DNA from: Neobacillus kokaensis
Lineage (GTDB): Bacteria > Bacillota > Bacilli > Bacillales > Cytobacillaceae
Reading direction: 5' to 3'
DNA length: 64,000 nucleotides
Assembly (NCBI RefSeq): GCF_014656545.1
Contig: NZ_BNDS01000001.1
Coordinates: 375,190 to 439,189 of the forward strand
Below, piece by piece: positions 35,605 to 44,750 of this stretch (the stretch's first letter is position 1; each line of letters starts with the position of its first letter). The translations under genes were made by a program, and so were the position numbers. Under the pieces are notes generated by a model. It did no database searches and was not told where the DNA came from. It saw nothing but the letters and a program-made list of their open reading frames with translations.

Positions 35605-36126
35605 TTGGTTAAGTTTTCAAGTGAATATCGAGCAAAGATTGTATTTGAGTATTTAAATGGAGGAGGATTGGGAGAACTGGCAAAGAAATATGGGATTGGC
35701 AGTAAGCAAACTGTTCTTGATTGGGTGAATCGATACAAAAAATATGGGAATAAAGCATTTGATATACAAAATACCAAGAGTGTTTATGATGGTAAGTTTA
35801 AGCTAGCAGTATTAGAATGGATGGAGAGAAATGGGGCATCATTACCTGAAACTGCTCTTCATTTTAATATAAATACACCCAGTACAATTTGGACTTGGAA
35901 GAAGACTTATGAAGAGATAGGCATTAAAGCTCTGATTAAACGGAGAGGAAGACCAGAACAAATGACAGCTAAAAATGATCATCAACAGGCGAAAGAAGAG
36001 GAATCCTCCGAACTTGAAAGATTAAAACGTGAAAATCGTATGTTAAGGATTGAAAATGAATACCTAAAAAAGCTAAGAGCCTTAATTCAGGGACCCGTGG
36101 ATACCGGTAAAAGCAAGCGAAAGTAG
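35605..36126 (+). CDS. IS3-family transposase OrfA
   Basis: A 173-residue protein with two helix-turn-helix segments (for example GGGLGELAKKYGIGSKQTVLDWVNRYKKYG) and a C-terminal leucine-zipper-like helix, ELERLKRENRMLRIENEYLKK. It is the DNA-binding half of the transposase. It starts at TTG 35605. A -1 frameshift near its end would be needed to join OrfB, as is normal in the family. Confidence 0.9.
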   Translation: MVKFSSEYRAKIVFEYLNGGGLGELAKKYGIGSKQTVLDWVNRYKKYGNKAFDIQNTKSVYDGKFKLAVLEWMERNGASLPETALHFNINTPSTIWTWKKTYEEIGIKALIKRRGRPEQMTAKNDHQQAKEEESSELERLKRENRMLRIENEYLKKLRALIQGPVDTGKSKRK

Positions 36127-36988
36127 TCACTGAATTAAGGGAAAAATATCGTTTATCAGAGATTTTGAAGGTCGTCGACCTTCCGAAAAGTGTATATTTC
36201 TACTATCAAAATCATGAAGAAACTAAACACAATAATCTGGGTTAATAAATGAAATTAAAGCAATCAAAAAGGATAATTCAGCTTATGGTTATAGACGCAT
36301 TCATCTTGAATTAAAAAATCGTGGGTGGAAGGTAAACCATAAAAAGGTCCAGCGCATTATGCAGGAACATCACTTACGATCACAAGCATTTACCAAGAAA
36401 AGTCGGAAATATAACTCATATAAAGGGACAGTTGGTAAAGTTGCCCCCAATCGTCTGCATCGTCGGTTTAAAACAGACCGACCATATCAAAAACTTACAG
36501 TAGATGTCACTGAGTTACGCCGGGGAGACAAGTCCACAGAACATCGCTGTTATCTGGAACCTGTTATGGATCTTTACTCTGGTGAAATTTTAGCTTTTAA
36601 CATTAGTCTTCATCCAACTGTAAGTTTTGCTTTAAAACCGTTGCATGAAGCCCTTGAGGCACTTCCTAAGCTACCTTATCGGACCACTGTCCATTCGGAT
36701 CAAGGGTTTCAATATCAACATCATAGCTGGGTAAGGGAACTTAAGGAGCATCATGTATTTCAAAGTATGTCGCGAAAAGGAAATTGTCTTGATAATGCAG
36801 CAATGGAAAGTTTCTTCCACCTTTTGAAATGTGAAAAAATCTATCAACACGATTACAAATCCTTTGAGGAGGTCGCTGAGGCTGCAGCAGATTGGATAAA
36901 TGATTATAACAATTATCGAATTAAAGAAAAACTCGGTGGTAAAAGCCCTGTACAATACAGGCTTCTTACCACCGAGCAATCAGCATAA
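36114..36988 (+). pseudogene. IS3-family transposase OrfB, frameshifted
   Basis: The frame reading KVVTELREKYRLSEILKVVDLPKS stops at TAA shortly after NHEETKHNNLG (about 36244). The rest, INEIKAIKKDNSAYGYRRIH onward, continues in another frame to the normal end at 36988. The DDE catalytic residues survive in the second part: TVDVTELRRG, HSDQGFQYQHHSW and NAAMESFFHLLKCE. A small indel near 36240 has therefore probably inactivated this copy, unless it is moved by a transposase in trans. Confidence 0.85.
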
Positions 36989-37033
36989 AATTTTTTGTCC
37001 AACTTTATGGGGTCAGATCACTGATGGAGTCTT

Positions 37034-38308
37034 TTATTGTGAAAGCAAGTTGGATTGCGGTATTTCGGTCGATTTAGGGATTCTTAACAGGATGACAGCG
37101 CCTATGATGAATAAAATAATTAAGCTGAAAACACCGCTGTTTGTATTGCCGGTCATCTGTGCTGTGATACCTACTAAGAATGGTCCTAAGATGGCAGCAA
37201 ATTTGTAAAAGATACTATAGAAGCCGAAGAATTCGTTGGCATTTTCCTTTGGAACAAGCCTGGCAAAATAGGAGCGGCTTAACGCCTGAATCCCGCCTTG
37301 GGAGGAGGCGACAAGCATAGCCAGGATCCAGAAATCCAATACCGTTTTTAAGAAATAGGCATACGTACAAATGACAATATAGACAAATATTCCAACAAGC
37401 AGCATTCTTTTGGTCTGGAATTTATCCGCAAGCTTGCCGTACAGTACTGCAAATGGCGCTGCCACCACCTGGGTCGCAAACAAGATGATTAATAGATTCG
37501 TGGAATCAATTCCTAGGTCTGAACCGTAGGCTGTTGACATTGTAATAATCGTATTTACCCCGTCAATGTAGAAGAAATAAGCTAGTAAGAAGAGAAACAA
37601 CGGACGATATAGTTTGATTTTTTTAAAGGTTTCAAAAAGCTGCTTAAAGCTATTGGTAATCGGATTGGCAACACGTTCTTTGTAATAAACCTGATTTACA
37701 TTTTTCAGCATTGGAATCGTAAATAACCCCCACCACAGTGCGGTAATGGCAAAGGCAAGCTGGCTGGCGATGGAAACAGAGATTGGAAGTATTTGCTGCT
37801 GTGATAAAATAATCAACGCGATTCCTAAAATAAAGGGAATCGTACTGCCGATATAACCCATGGCAAAGCCATGGGAGGAGATTCGGTTCATTCGTTCTTC
37901 CGTGGTAACATCAACCAGGAAGGCGTCATAGAAAATATTCGTTCCCCCAAAACCAATGACGGTGAGCATATAACAAATTAAAAGAATCAGCCATTGATTG
38001 CTCGGAACAACAGCGAGCATAAAGGTAAATATAATTCCTAATGCGAAGAAAAAGGTGAAAAAGCGTTTTTTGAAGCCTTTAAAATCAGCAATACTTCCGA
38101 GTACTGGTGCACAAATAGAAATGAGCAGTGTGGCGAACGAATTGGCATAGCCCCAATATGCAGTCGAAGTTGTGGCGCTAAGCCCGGCCTCTGAAGCTGC
38201 AGCTTTGAAATACAATGGAAATACGGCTGTGGTTATTAGAATGGAGTAGGCTGAATTGGCCCAATCGTAAAATACCCAGCTTTTTTCTTGTTTTGACATC
38301 CGGCCCAT
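37034..38308 (-). CDS. MFS transporter, UMF1 family
   Basis: A 424-residue membrane protein with about 12 helices. The N-terminal motif SWVFYDWANSAYSILITTAVFPLYFK and GGTNIFYDAFLVDV are typical of the UMF1 (Atg22-like) group, and SSQGGIQALSRSYFARLVP is the conserved C-half motif. The substrate is unknown. It starts 12 bases after the phosphodiesterase gene, so the two are likely one operon. The IS element sits just past its 3' end. Confidence 0.9.
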   Translation of the reverse strand: MGRMSKQEKSWVFYDWANSAYSILITTAVFPLYFKAAASEAGLSATTSTAYWGYANSFATLLISICAPVLGSIADFKGFKKRFFTFFFALGIIFTFMLAVVPSNQWLILLICYMLTVIGFGGTNIFYDAFLVDVTTEERMNRISSHGFAMGYIGSTIPFILGIALIILSQQQILPISVSIASQLAFAITALWWGLFTIPMLKNVNQVYYKERVANPITNSFKQLFETFKKIKLYRPLFLFLLAYFFYIDGVNTIITMSTAYGSDLGIDSTNLLIILFATQVVAAPFAVLYGKLADKFQTKRMLLVGIFVYIVICTYAYFLKTVLDFWILAMLVASSQGGIQALSRSYFARLVPKENANEFFGFYSIFYKFAAILGPFLVGITAQMTGNTNSGVFSLIILFIIGAVILLRIPKSTEIPQSNLLSQ

Positions 38309-38320
38309 CTTAAAACCCCC

Positions 38321-39628
38321 TTATATTTTTAATAACGCCTTTAACACTTTGCCATCGGTTTCACCTAAACTAACACCTAACAATCTAGCAAAGGTTGGCC
38401 CTTCATCGATAAGCCGGCAGAAGGGGAGAGTGACTGGATTTATGCCGTTTCCAGCTGCCATAAGGATGGTTCCATAGTTTTCTTTTTCGGGTGAGTAACC
38501 GTGGGTGGCGAGTGTATATTTAGAATCAGCTTTTACGTCATCGACAGTGATTGTTTGGATATATTCCCCCTTTATATCTTCTAAAAAGTAATATCCTCTA
38601 TGAGCTTCTAACATAAAGGCACATGAACCGTCAGCCCCTTTTTCTGCAGCTTGTGCACCTGTCAAATAAGATTCAATTCCGGAGTTTGAATCATTAATCA
38701 AAGAATCTAGCACCTGTTTTACTTTTGTTAATGAAGCAGTATCATATGAATCTTTAAGATAAATATATGCGGAGCCATCACAGCTTTTACAGTACGCCTT
38801 CCAACTTTTCACCCTGCCGTTTGGACTGGTGGTGATGAGATTCTGCTGCAGTAAAAGTACATTTGGCTTAATGGCTTTATTTTCATCAAGGGCGCTGTGG
38901 TCACCTAACAAGACAATGGTTGAATTTTCATAGATGCCGCCATCCTCTAAAGATTTTAGAATTTTGCCAAGACGGTCATCGTGGCGCCTAATGGCTGCAA
39001 TGGCCTCATCAGAAGAGAAGCCATGCTTATGACGCTGGGTATCAAGGTCTGTAAAGTGAACCATCAATAAATTCGGCTTTCTTGTCTTAATTGTATGGAC
39101 CGTTGATTCAAGGACAAAATCATCTAATTGCGGCTGATTAAGCCTATTCCTGATATGACCAAAAAGCTGGTTTAATTCCCATTGGAAGCTGGGGGTTCCA
39201 TTCATCAGTGACACTAAAATTTGATTTTGCCATGGGCGGTTGGCGAAAATTTCCGGCATGTTATAGTCTATATTCGCTTTGGCGGTTACTGGCCATAATA
39301 GGGCCGCCGTTGTCATGCCTGCCTTTTTTACTTCGTCATAAAGCGTTGTCCCGCTGATCTCATCTCGGTACCAATTCCAATCTGGTGACTCCCGGCTAGG
39401 CTGAAGAAGGGTATTATTAATAACTCCATGACGTTTTGGATAATTTCCAGTCACAATCGAGGTATGACAGGCATAAGTCACAGAAGGATAAACGGTTTGG
39501 ACGTTTTCCACATGGGCTCCGTTCTTTAGAATGAATTGAAAGTGTGGCAAGTCTTTTAAAATAGGTAAATCTAAAGCTGACAGGCAATCAAAAGAGATGA
39601 TAATGAGATGGTCGGTAAGTCGATTCAT
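38321..39628 (-). CDS. alkaline-phosphatase-superfamily phosphodiesterase
   Basis: A 435-residue protein of the nucleotide pyrophosphatase/phosphodiesterase type. The N-terminal metal motif IIISFDCLSALDLP, the nucleophile region YPSVTYACHTSIVTGNYPKRHGV, MVHFTDLDTQRHKHG and VLLGDHSALD supply the usual metal ligands. It has no signal peptide and is probably cytoplasmic. The substrate is unknown. GGAGGATT precedes the ATG. It is probably co-transcribed with the MFS gene. Confidence 0.88.
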   Translation of the reverse strand: MNRLTDHLIIISFDCLSALDLPILKDLPHFQFILKNGAHVENVQTVYPSVTYACHTSIVTGNYPKRHGVINNTLLQPSRESPDWNWYRDEISGTTLYDEVKKAGMTTAALLWPVTAKANIDYNMPEIFANRPWQNQILVSLMNGTPSFQWELNQLFGHIRNRLNQPQLDDFVLESTVHTIKTRKPNLLMVHFTDLDTQRHKHGFSSDEAIAAIRRHDDRLGKILKSLEDGGIYENSTIVLLGDHSALDENKAIKPNVLLLQQNLITTSPNGRVKSWKAYCKSCDGSAYIYLKDSYDTASLTKVKQVLDSLINDSNSGIESYLTGAQAAEKGADGSCAFMLEAHRGYYFLEDIKGEYIQTITVDDVKADSKYTLATHGYSPEKENYGTILMAAGNGINPVTLPFCRLIDEGPTFARLLGVSLGETDGKVLKALLKI

Positions 39629-39793
39629 GGAATCCTCCGATAATAGATGTCATGCTAGTTTCATTTTACTATATGCAGCAGGAATTGAGATCATAAGGAA
39701 AGGTTATTTCAGAGTTTTTTAAAAAATAAAAATAGACGTTCAGGCATCTGAGCAAAAAAGCCAGTAATAAACTTAAAAAATAAAAAAATTATA

Positions 39794-39823
39794 TTGACGA
39801 TAATAATTAATTGGTGTTATAAT
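39794..39823 (+). promoter_or_regulatory. sigma-A type promoter of the CarD-like gene
   Basis: TTGACG at 39794-39799 and TATAAT at 39818-39823 are separated by 18 bases, about 70 bases before the start codon. Confidence 0.65.
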
Positions 39824-39891
39824 TAAAAATTTGATAAAAAAGTGAATGTGTGTTATGATTGAAATGGTTCAAAATTTGGAGGTGTTTTTAG

Positions 39892-40368
39892 TTGTTTCAA
39901 GTTGGTGATTACATTGTTTATCCAATGCAGGGCGCTGGCGTTGTTGAAGCTATTGAAGAAAAGGAAGTATTAGGTGAGAAACGAAATTATTATGTTATAA
40001 GAATACCAAGCACTAAAATGCGGGTTATGATTCCTGTTGGAAAAGAAAAAAAAGCCCGTATTCGATTAGTTTCAGATAGTCCTACACTTGAAAAAGTCTT
40101 AAATATTATCCAACACGGACAAACCGATAGTACTCTTTCTATGAAGGAAAGATACAAAATTAACTCGGAAAAATTGAGAACCGGAAATTTTAAAGACGGA
40201 GCTGAGGTTGTACGTGATTTAATGCGTATAAACAGTAATAAAGCACTTAATCAAAGCGAAAAGCAAATGCTGGAGACCGCTCGGAAGTTTTTCATCAGTG
40301 AATTAGGTCTAATAAAAGGGATATCTGAGAATCAGGCAATGGACTGGTTAAAGGACAAGGTTGTTTAA
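39892..40368 (+). CDS. CarD-family transcription regulator
   Basis: A 158-residue protein with the RNA-polymerase-interacting domain first (FQVGDYIVYPMQGAGVVEAIEEKEVLGEKRNYYVI), followed by an all-helical DNA-binding domain. It resembles CdnL/CarD and the YdeB protein of bacilli. The start is TTG with GGAGGTG nine bases upstream, and the conserved MFQVGD start supports it. It has its own promoter. Confidence 0.9.
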   Translation: MFQVGDYIVYPMQGAGVVEAIEEKEVLGEKRNYYVIRIPSTKMRVMIPVGKEKKARIRLVSDSPTLEKVLNIIQHGQTDSTLSMKERYKINSEKLRTGNFKDGAEVVRDLMRINSNKALNQSEKQMLETARKFFISELGLIKGISENQAMDWLKDKVV

Positions 40369-40560
40369 GTTCTTTTTGAGAAAATTGTTTTCCTATATAA
40401 AATAGCCTTGTTATTCACTGTCTTTTTTTTTAGAAATTAGTATACATAATATGAATTATGTAAACAACAAATTTGAATTTAAATATTTTCATGATATAAT
40501 ATTTTTCCAACTGGAACATAGTGGAAATTAAATAACTATAACATGAAAGAGGATATTTAA

Positions 40561-41625
40561 ATGAAGATTTGGTTTAACAGATGGTTTACGACTGTTTCGC
40601 ATTATATGGAAATGATACGTAATAATGAGGATCAGCGAAAATTTATTATTTATGGCAGTCATCCAAATAAAGATGCGCTTTATTTACAATATTGTGATTT
40701 TGCTTTTGAAGAGCCCGATCTTACGGGGGATGAGTACGTAGATTTTTGTCTTGATTTTTGCAGGATGCATGGCATTGATATTTTTGTTCCGCGTATGGAA
40801 AATGTTTTAATATCGAAACGATTGTATGATTTTGAAGCAATGGGTGTTAAGGTGTTAGTTTGCCCTGACGCTGGGCTGATGGAAATGATGGACAATAAGG
40901 CTGTCACATATCAAATGCTATTGAAAAAAAGAGGCGGTTCGATTTTTACCATTCCAGAGTATAAGGTCGTCAATAATGTTTTTGATTTTAAAAAGGCTTA
41001 TATGGAGTTAAAGGAAAAAGGGCAAAAGGTTTGTTTTAAGCCGGTGATTGGAGAAGGGGCAAATGGATTTCGCGTTATAAAAGATGAAATGGATTCAATT
41101 GATCAGCTATTCCGACATGGCACAAGTTTTCGGATGCCTTTCAACTATGCCTGTGACATTTTAGGCCAGCAGGAAACTTTTCCGGATTTAATGGTGATGG
41201 AGTATCTTGAAGGAAGAGAATACAGCATTGACTGTGTAGGTTCTTTTGAGAAGCTCTTTGCCGCTATTCCGAGAATGAAAGGAGACGGCAGAGTCCGGGA
41301 ACTGGTGGATCATCGGGAGTTGATTGAGCTTGCATATGAATTTCACCTCGAATACAAAATTCCTTATGTATTTAACATTCAAGTGAAATATGATAATGTA
41401 GGAATTCCCAAATTGCTAGAAATTAACCCACGCATGAGCGGCGGCATGCATATCAGCTGCCTTTCCGGCATCAACATGCCCTACCTCGCCATCAAAATAC
41501 TGCTCGACGAACAAATTGACGTTGGGCAGCTAAAACCAAAATTCGGCATCCGTGCCAGCCATATCGAAAAGGAAATGATATTGGGATCAACTTTGGTGTC
41601 AGGCACCACAAAAAGACAGCTATAG
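40561..41625 (+). CDS. ATP-grasp ligase-like protein
   Basis: A 354-residue ATP-grasp enzyme. The N-terminal domain ends with VPRMENVLISKRLYDFEAMGVK. The ATP-binding part shows KVCFKPVIGEGANGFRVI, VMEYLEGREYSIDCVG and the metal motif LLEINPRMSGGMH. The partner substrates are unknown. The last 11 codons (TLVSGTTKRQL) are encoded by an intergenic repeat copy, so the original C-terminus was probably a few residues different. Codons from about 41461 onward end mostly in C or A, unlike the rest of the gene. It stands alone after the CarD-like gene. Confidence 0.85.
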   Translation: MKIWFNRWFTTVSHYMEMIRNNEDQRKFIIYGSHPNKDALYLQYCDFAFEEPDLTGDEYVDFCLDFCRMHGIDIFVPRMENVLISKRLYDFEAMGVKVLVCPDAGLMEMMDNKAVTYQMLLKKRGGSIFTIPEYKVVNNVFDFKKAYMELKEKGQKVCFKPVIGEGANGFRVIKDEMDSIDQLFRHGTSFRMPFNYACDILGQQETFPDLMVMEYLEGREYSIDCVGSFEKLFAAIPRMKGDGRVRELVDHRELIELAYEFHLEYKIPYVFNIQVKYDNVGIPKLLEINPRMSGGMHISCLSGINMPYLAIKILLDEQIDVGQLKPKFGIRASHIEKEMILGSTLVSGTTKRQL

Positions 41626-41650
41626 GATTTTGTCCACGTGGGGCGGATGA
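41595..41650. repeat. GGTGTCAGGCACC repeat copy overlapping the ATP-grasp 3' end
   Basis: GGTGTCAGGCACCACAAAAA is followed after about 20 bases by TTTGTCCACGTGGGGCGGAT, the two modules of this repeat family. The first module lies inside the reading frame and supplies its stop codon. Confidence 0.85.
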
Positions 41651-41714
41651 TTTTACAAATATATACAAATAGGACCGCTATCACCTCATGAATAGGGGAT
41701 TGGTCCTTTTTTTG

Positions 41715-42788
41715 TTAATATGGTTTATAGTTGACGTTGGGTGTGTAGTTGTTTTCAGCGTTCCATAATAAAAATTCATTGATTCCCTGAGAGTGTAAGG
41801 CACGGATTTGATCTTCGATTTCTTTTTTTCCGTAGACCTGATAATTACCTTTACCGAGATATGAGGCTGTAAAATCTTGAAGCCATGGCCGTGAAATTGG
41901 TGGAGCAGTCAGCTTTTTAAGGCGGTCTTTCTCTACCTTGGCATACTCTGAAATAAGACGATATGGTTCTAAATCAGGCTTCTTTATCCCAAAAATACTG
42001 GTCCAATGACTGGGATAAATCATGGCAGAAATGACGTCTACATGCTGGGAAATTTCTGCAAAGTTCTGTCCGATCCCACGTGCCTCCGGAATAACAGTTG
42101 CATTGCCAAAAATATCGACTGACATTTTAACCCCGTAAGGCTTTAGTCTTTCATGAGCCGTTTTGACAAATTCGGTAACGGCCGATACACGGCTTCTCTC
42201 TTTTGTTTGCCCGGTATAAGTAAGAGAGGTTTCAAATGTCTCGAACTTTTCTGGAAATCTTACATAATCGAACTGGATTTCCTTAAACCCCATATTTGCC
42301 GCTTCGATGGCAATTCCGATATTATAGTCCCAGACCTGCTTGACAAATGGATTCGTAAATGAGTCTCCGCGACCATTTTTCCAAATCCCTTTTGGGGTTT
42401 TGAAGGACCAATCCGGGTTTGACTTCGCTAGTACATTATCTTTGAAAACCACTATTCTTGCTATTGGGTAAATGTTGTGCTGGTTCAATGTTTGAATTAA
42501 CTTTGCTGGGTCTTTAATATAGGGTCTGCTAATATCGTAATAGGGCGAGTTATTGGCCGGCTGGAATGTGAGTGTGCCATGATCGTCCTTTATATCAATT
42601 ACCATCGCATTCAAATCGGACTGGTTGACAAGCGCTAATAATTGATTAAACTTCGGTCCTTGGGTATTGGAGGCTTGGACATAAATCCCTCTAACTGGTA
42701 TTTTGTCCTCTAGGACGTTACCATGAGCACGAATGTTCGTAATCGTAAAAACGAACATTAATACAAACAAAATAAATAATTTCTGCAC
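41715..42788 (-). CDS. secreted DUF4015-type putative glycoside hydrolase
   Basis: A 357-residue protein with an N-terminal signal peptide (QKLFILFVLMFVFTITNIRA). It then has the barrel motif RGIYVQASNTQGPKFNQLLALV, MVIDIKDDHGTLTF, FDYVRFPEKFETF and SAMIYPSHWTSIFG, all features of the DUF4015 putative glycosidase family. It probably acts outside the membrane on a wall or capsule polysaccharide, but no substrate is known. The start is GTG behind AAGGGGTGATG. Confidence 0.88.
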   Translation of the reverse strand: MQKLFILFVLMFVFTITNIRAHGNVLEDKIPVRGIYVQASNTQGPKFNQLLALVNQSDLNAMVIDIKDDHGTLTFQPANNSPYYDISRPYIKDPAKLIQTLNQHNIYPIARIVVFKDNVLAKSNPDWSFKTPKGIWKNGRGDSFTNPFVKQVWDYNIGIAIEAANMGFKEIQFDYVRFPEKFETFETSLTYTGQTKERSRVSAVTEFVKTAHERLKPYGVKMSVDIFGNATVIPEARGIGQNFAEISQHVDVISAMIYPSHWTSIFGIKKPDLEPYRLISEYAKVEKDRLKKLTAPPISRPWLQDFTASYLGKGNYQVYGKKEIEDQIRALHSQGINEFLLWNAENNYTPNVNYKPY

Positions 42789-42892
42789 ACTGCATCACCC
42801 CTTAGTCATTTTCCTATAGCGTTTCCCAATTCACAGCAAAAACATTCCGTTTAAACAAGCGGAACAAAACAAAGATATTGAAATAAAGCATG

Positions 42893-42939
42893 AGTGTCCA
42901 CCCCAGGAGGACAAATGTCCACGGAAGGTGTCAGGCACC
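42893..42939. repeat. GGTGTCAGGCACC repeat copy with rearranged modules
   Basis: GGTGTCAGGCACC at 42927-42939 is preceded by GTGTCCACCCCAGGAGGACA. The complement of that stretch nearly equals the module at 47771-47791. The order and orientation of the two modules therefore differ from the other copies. The surrounding 42789-43050 gap has no gene. Confidence 0.85.
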
Positions 42940-43050
42940 AAATTGAGGCACCAATTGCAGCAAATAGCACCAAAGTGGTATCAAAATAGCGCGGAAATCT
43001 ATGATGAAGTAAAATAAGAGAAGGGAAGATAGGGAAAAGGAGTAATCGTT

Positions 43051-44562
43051 ATGGATGGTAAGTGGTTGATTGCGGATCGTGATTTGAATGAGCGGGAAGG
43101 GTTGAAGTGGCTGTTGAAATCATCTGCGATTTCGGTGGAGAATATTTTTTTGGCGGGGGATTATCAGGAATTTGTTGTGTTGTTTGAACGGGAATCTCCT
43201 GATGTGGTTCTGCTTGAGCTGGATATGGTGGGCCAGAATGATTGGTCGTCCTTCCGTGATTTGATGCAAATTTATTCGCCGGTGCTCTTGTTAACCAGTG
43301 CAGAGGCAACGTTTGAAAAAGCACGTTTAGCAATTGATATGCAGGCATTGGATTTAATGATCAAGCCTTTTTCAACAGCCAAAGTTAAATCCGCCTTTCA
43401 AAAGGCAGCACGTCAGCTGCGGTTAAAATCCAATTCGACCGGAACCAACAGCCTAAACTCTTACAAAGACCTTTCTTATGAAGCTTTATTCATGGATCAG
43501 TCATACGGGACGGAGAATTATCATATTGTTGCGTTCCAAACAGAAAGCAGCGAGGCTCTAGCCACCCTGCAAGCGTTTTTAACGGAGTTTTCTTTTAAAG
43601 ACCTTCATGGTGTTTTTCCACTTAGTGATATGGTCATTCTTTTGTTTTCGCAACATTGTCAGCATATAAAGGAACAATGTCAAAAAGCCATGAGGCGTTG
43701 GGAGGAGGAATTCTCGGACCCGCTGGCCATCGTCATTCATTCCGGATGTTCTACAGAGCTTTCGCTAAATCAAAAGTATTTACAAACAAGAAAAATGCTG
43801 GAGCTTACCTATTATAAAGGATATCAACAGGTGATGGAATCTGAATACATAGCAGAATGGGTTCATATCGATCCTTTCTTAACACCTCCCGAACAGAGAA
43901 CTTGGGTCGATATGTTAACAAATATGGATATTGAAAAAATCAAAAAATGGCTTTATGATGAATTTCTTCAATTAAATAATCCTTATCCAGATCCAGGTCT
44001 GGTAAGAATCAGGCTGACAAGTATTCTTGCTCAAGTAAGAAGATATATGAAAACCTATAAGTTGGATGAAGACGCCAGTTTTGAGCAGGAGTACCGTTAT
44101 ATTTTCAATTCCATATTATATGACACTGTACTTTACCGAACGGTCCAAAATTTAGTTTTATTTATACAAAAAATTTTCCACGGTGCAGAAACAAGTATCC
44201 GCAATTTCATGCCAGATCCAATTGAACGCGGAATAGCCTATATGGAGGCGAATTTTTGGAAAAACGATCTACGGCTGGAGGATGTAGCGCACTATGTCGA
44301 TCGAAATCCTTCTTACTTTAGCCACCTTTTGATGTCAAAAACGGGTTCAAGCTTTACTGATGTACTTATTCGAATTCGGATAAAAGAAGCAAAAAGGTTA
44401 TTAATTGAGTCGAATAAACCAATTAAAGAAATCTCAACACTTACCGGTTATCAAAATGCAAATTACTTTAGCAGGATTTTTAAAGAATTTGTCGGGCTGT
44501 CACCTAGAGAGTTTCGCAGTAAAAAAGTAAATATAGTGAATAACGAAATCGGCTCCGGGTAA
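43051..44562 (+). CDS. AraC-type response regulator with degenerate receiver
   Basis: The 503-residue protein has a receiver-like N-terminus (about 1-125), a middle region, and a C-terminal AraC DNA-binding domain (about 390-490) with LEDVAHYVDRNPSYFSHLLMSKTGSSF and EISTLTGYQNANYFSRIFK. In the receiver, the usual phosphoacceptor aspartate position reads LLELDM, with Glu where Asp is expected; the T and K residues (LLTSAE, MIKPF) remain. No sensor kinase is adjacent. The first 67 codons end almost only in G or T. It lies upstream of hutU in the same direction, but a link to histidine use is not shown. Confidence 0.85.
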   Translation: MDGKWLIADRDLNEREGLKWLLKSSAISVENIFLAGDYQEFVVLFERESPDVVLLELDMVGQNDWSSFRDLMQIYSPVLLLTSAEATFEKARLAIDMQALDLMIKPFSTAKVKSAFQKAARQLRLKSNSTGTNSLNSYKDLSYEALFMDQSYGTENYHIVAFQTESSEALATLQAFLTEFSFKDLHGVFPLSDMVILLFSQHCQHIKEQCQKAMRRWEEEFSDPLAIVIHSGCSTELSLNQKYLQTRKMLELTYYKGYQQVMESEYIAEWVHIDPFLTPPEQRTWVDMLTNMDIEKIKKWLYDEFLQLNNPYPDPGLVRIRLTSILAQVRRYMKTYKLDEDASFEQEYRYIFNSILYDTVLYRTVQNLVLFIQKIFHGAETSIRNFMPDPIERGIAYMEANFWKNDLRLEDVAHYVDRNPSYFSHLLMSKTGSSFTDVLIRIRIKEAKRLLIESNKPIKEISTLTGYQNANYFSRIFKEFVGLSPREFRSKKVNIVNNEIGSG

Positions 44563-44750
44563 CTGGGGTCTTTTTTAATCTAAAAATATTATCATTTACT
44601 AAAAATATTAATATTTATTGGAAATGATGTATCCATAATATCTATCCTAATCTATGAAAACTATCCGATTTCTATTTATATATCTGTTTTTTTCAGAAGA
44701 TTTACATTTTATAATAAAAACAAGTTGAAATTGAAAAAGGAGTGGAAAGA

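Larger units (their letters stand above)
35554..37020 (+). mobile_element. IS3-family (IS150-like) insertion sequence
   Basis: The 1467-base element has imperfect terminal inverted repeats: TGAAGCGACCCCCTTAAGTT on the left, and the complement TGATCTGACCCCATAAAGTT on the right. It is flanked by CTGA at 35550-35553 and 37021-37024, read as a 4-base target duplication. It carries orfA and a frameshifted orfB. Removing the element and one CTGA restores a perfect hairpin (GACTCC-GCTGAT-GGAGTC) with A- and T-runs, so it inserted in the loop of a terminator between csoR and the MFS gene. Confidence 0.93.

Noticed and set aside
36065..36075. A-AAA-AAG slippery site for OrfA-OrfB frameshifting
   Set aside because: The -1 frame from this point meets a TAA at about 36108, before the conserved OrfB sequence begins, so the shift must occur later.
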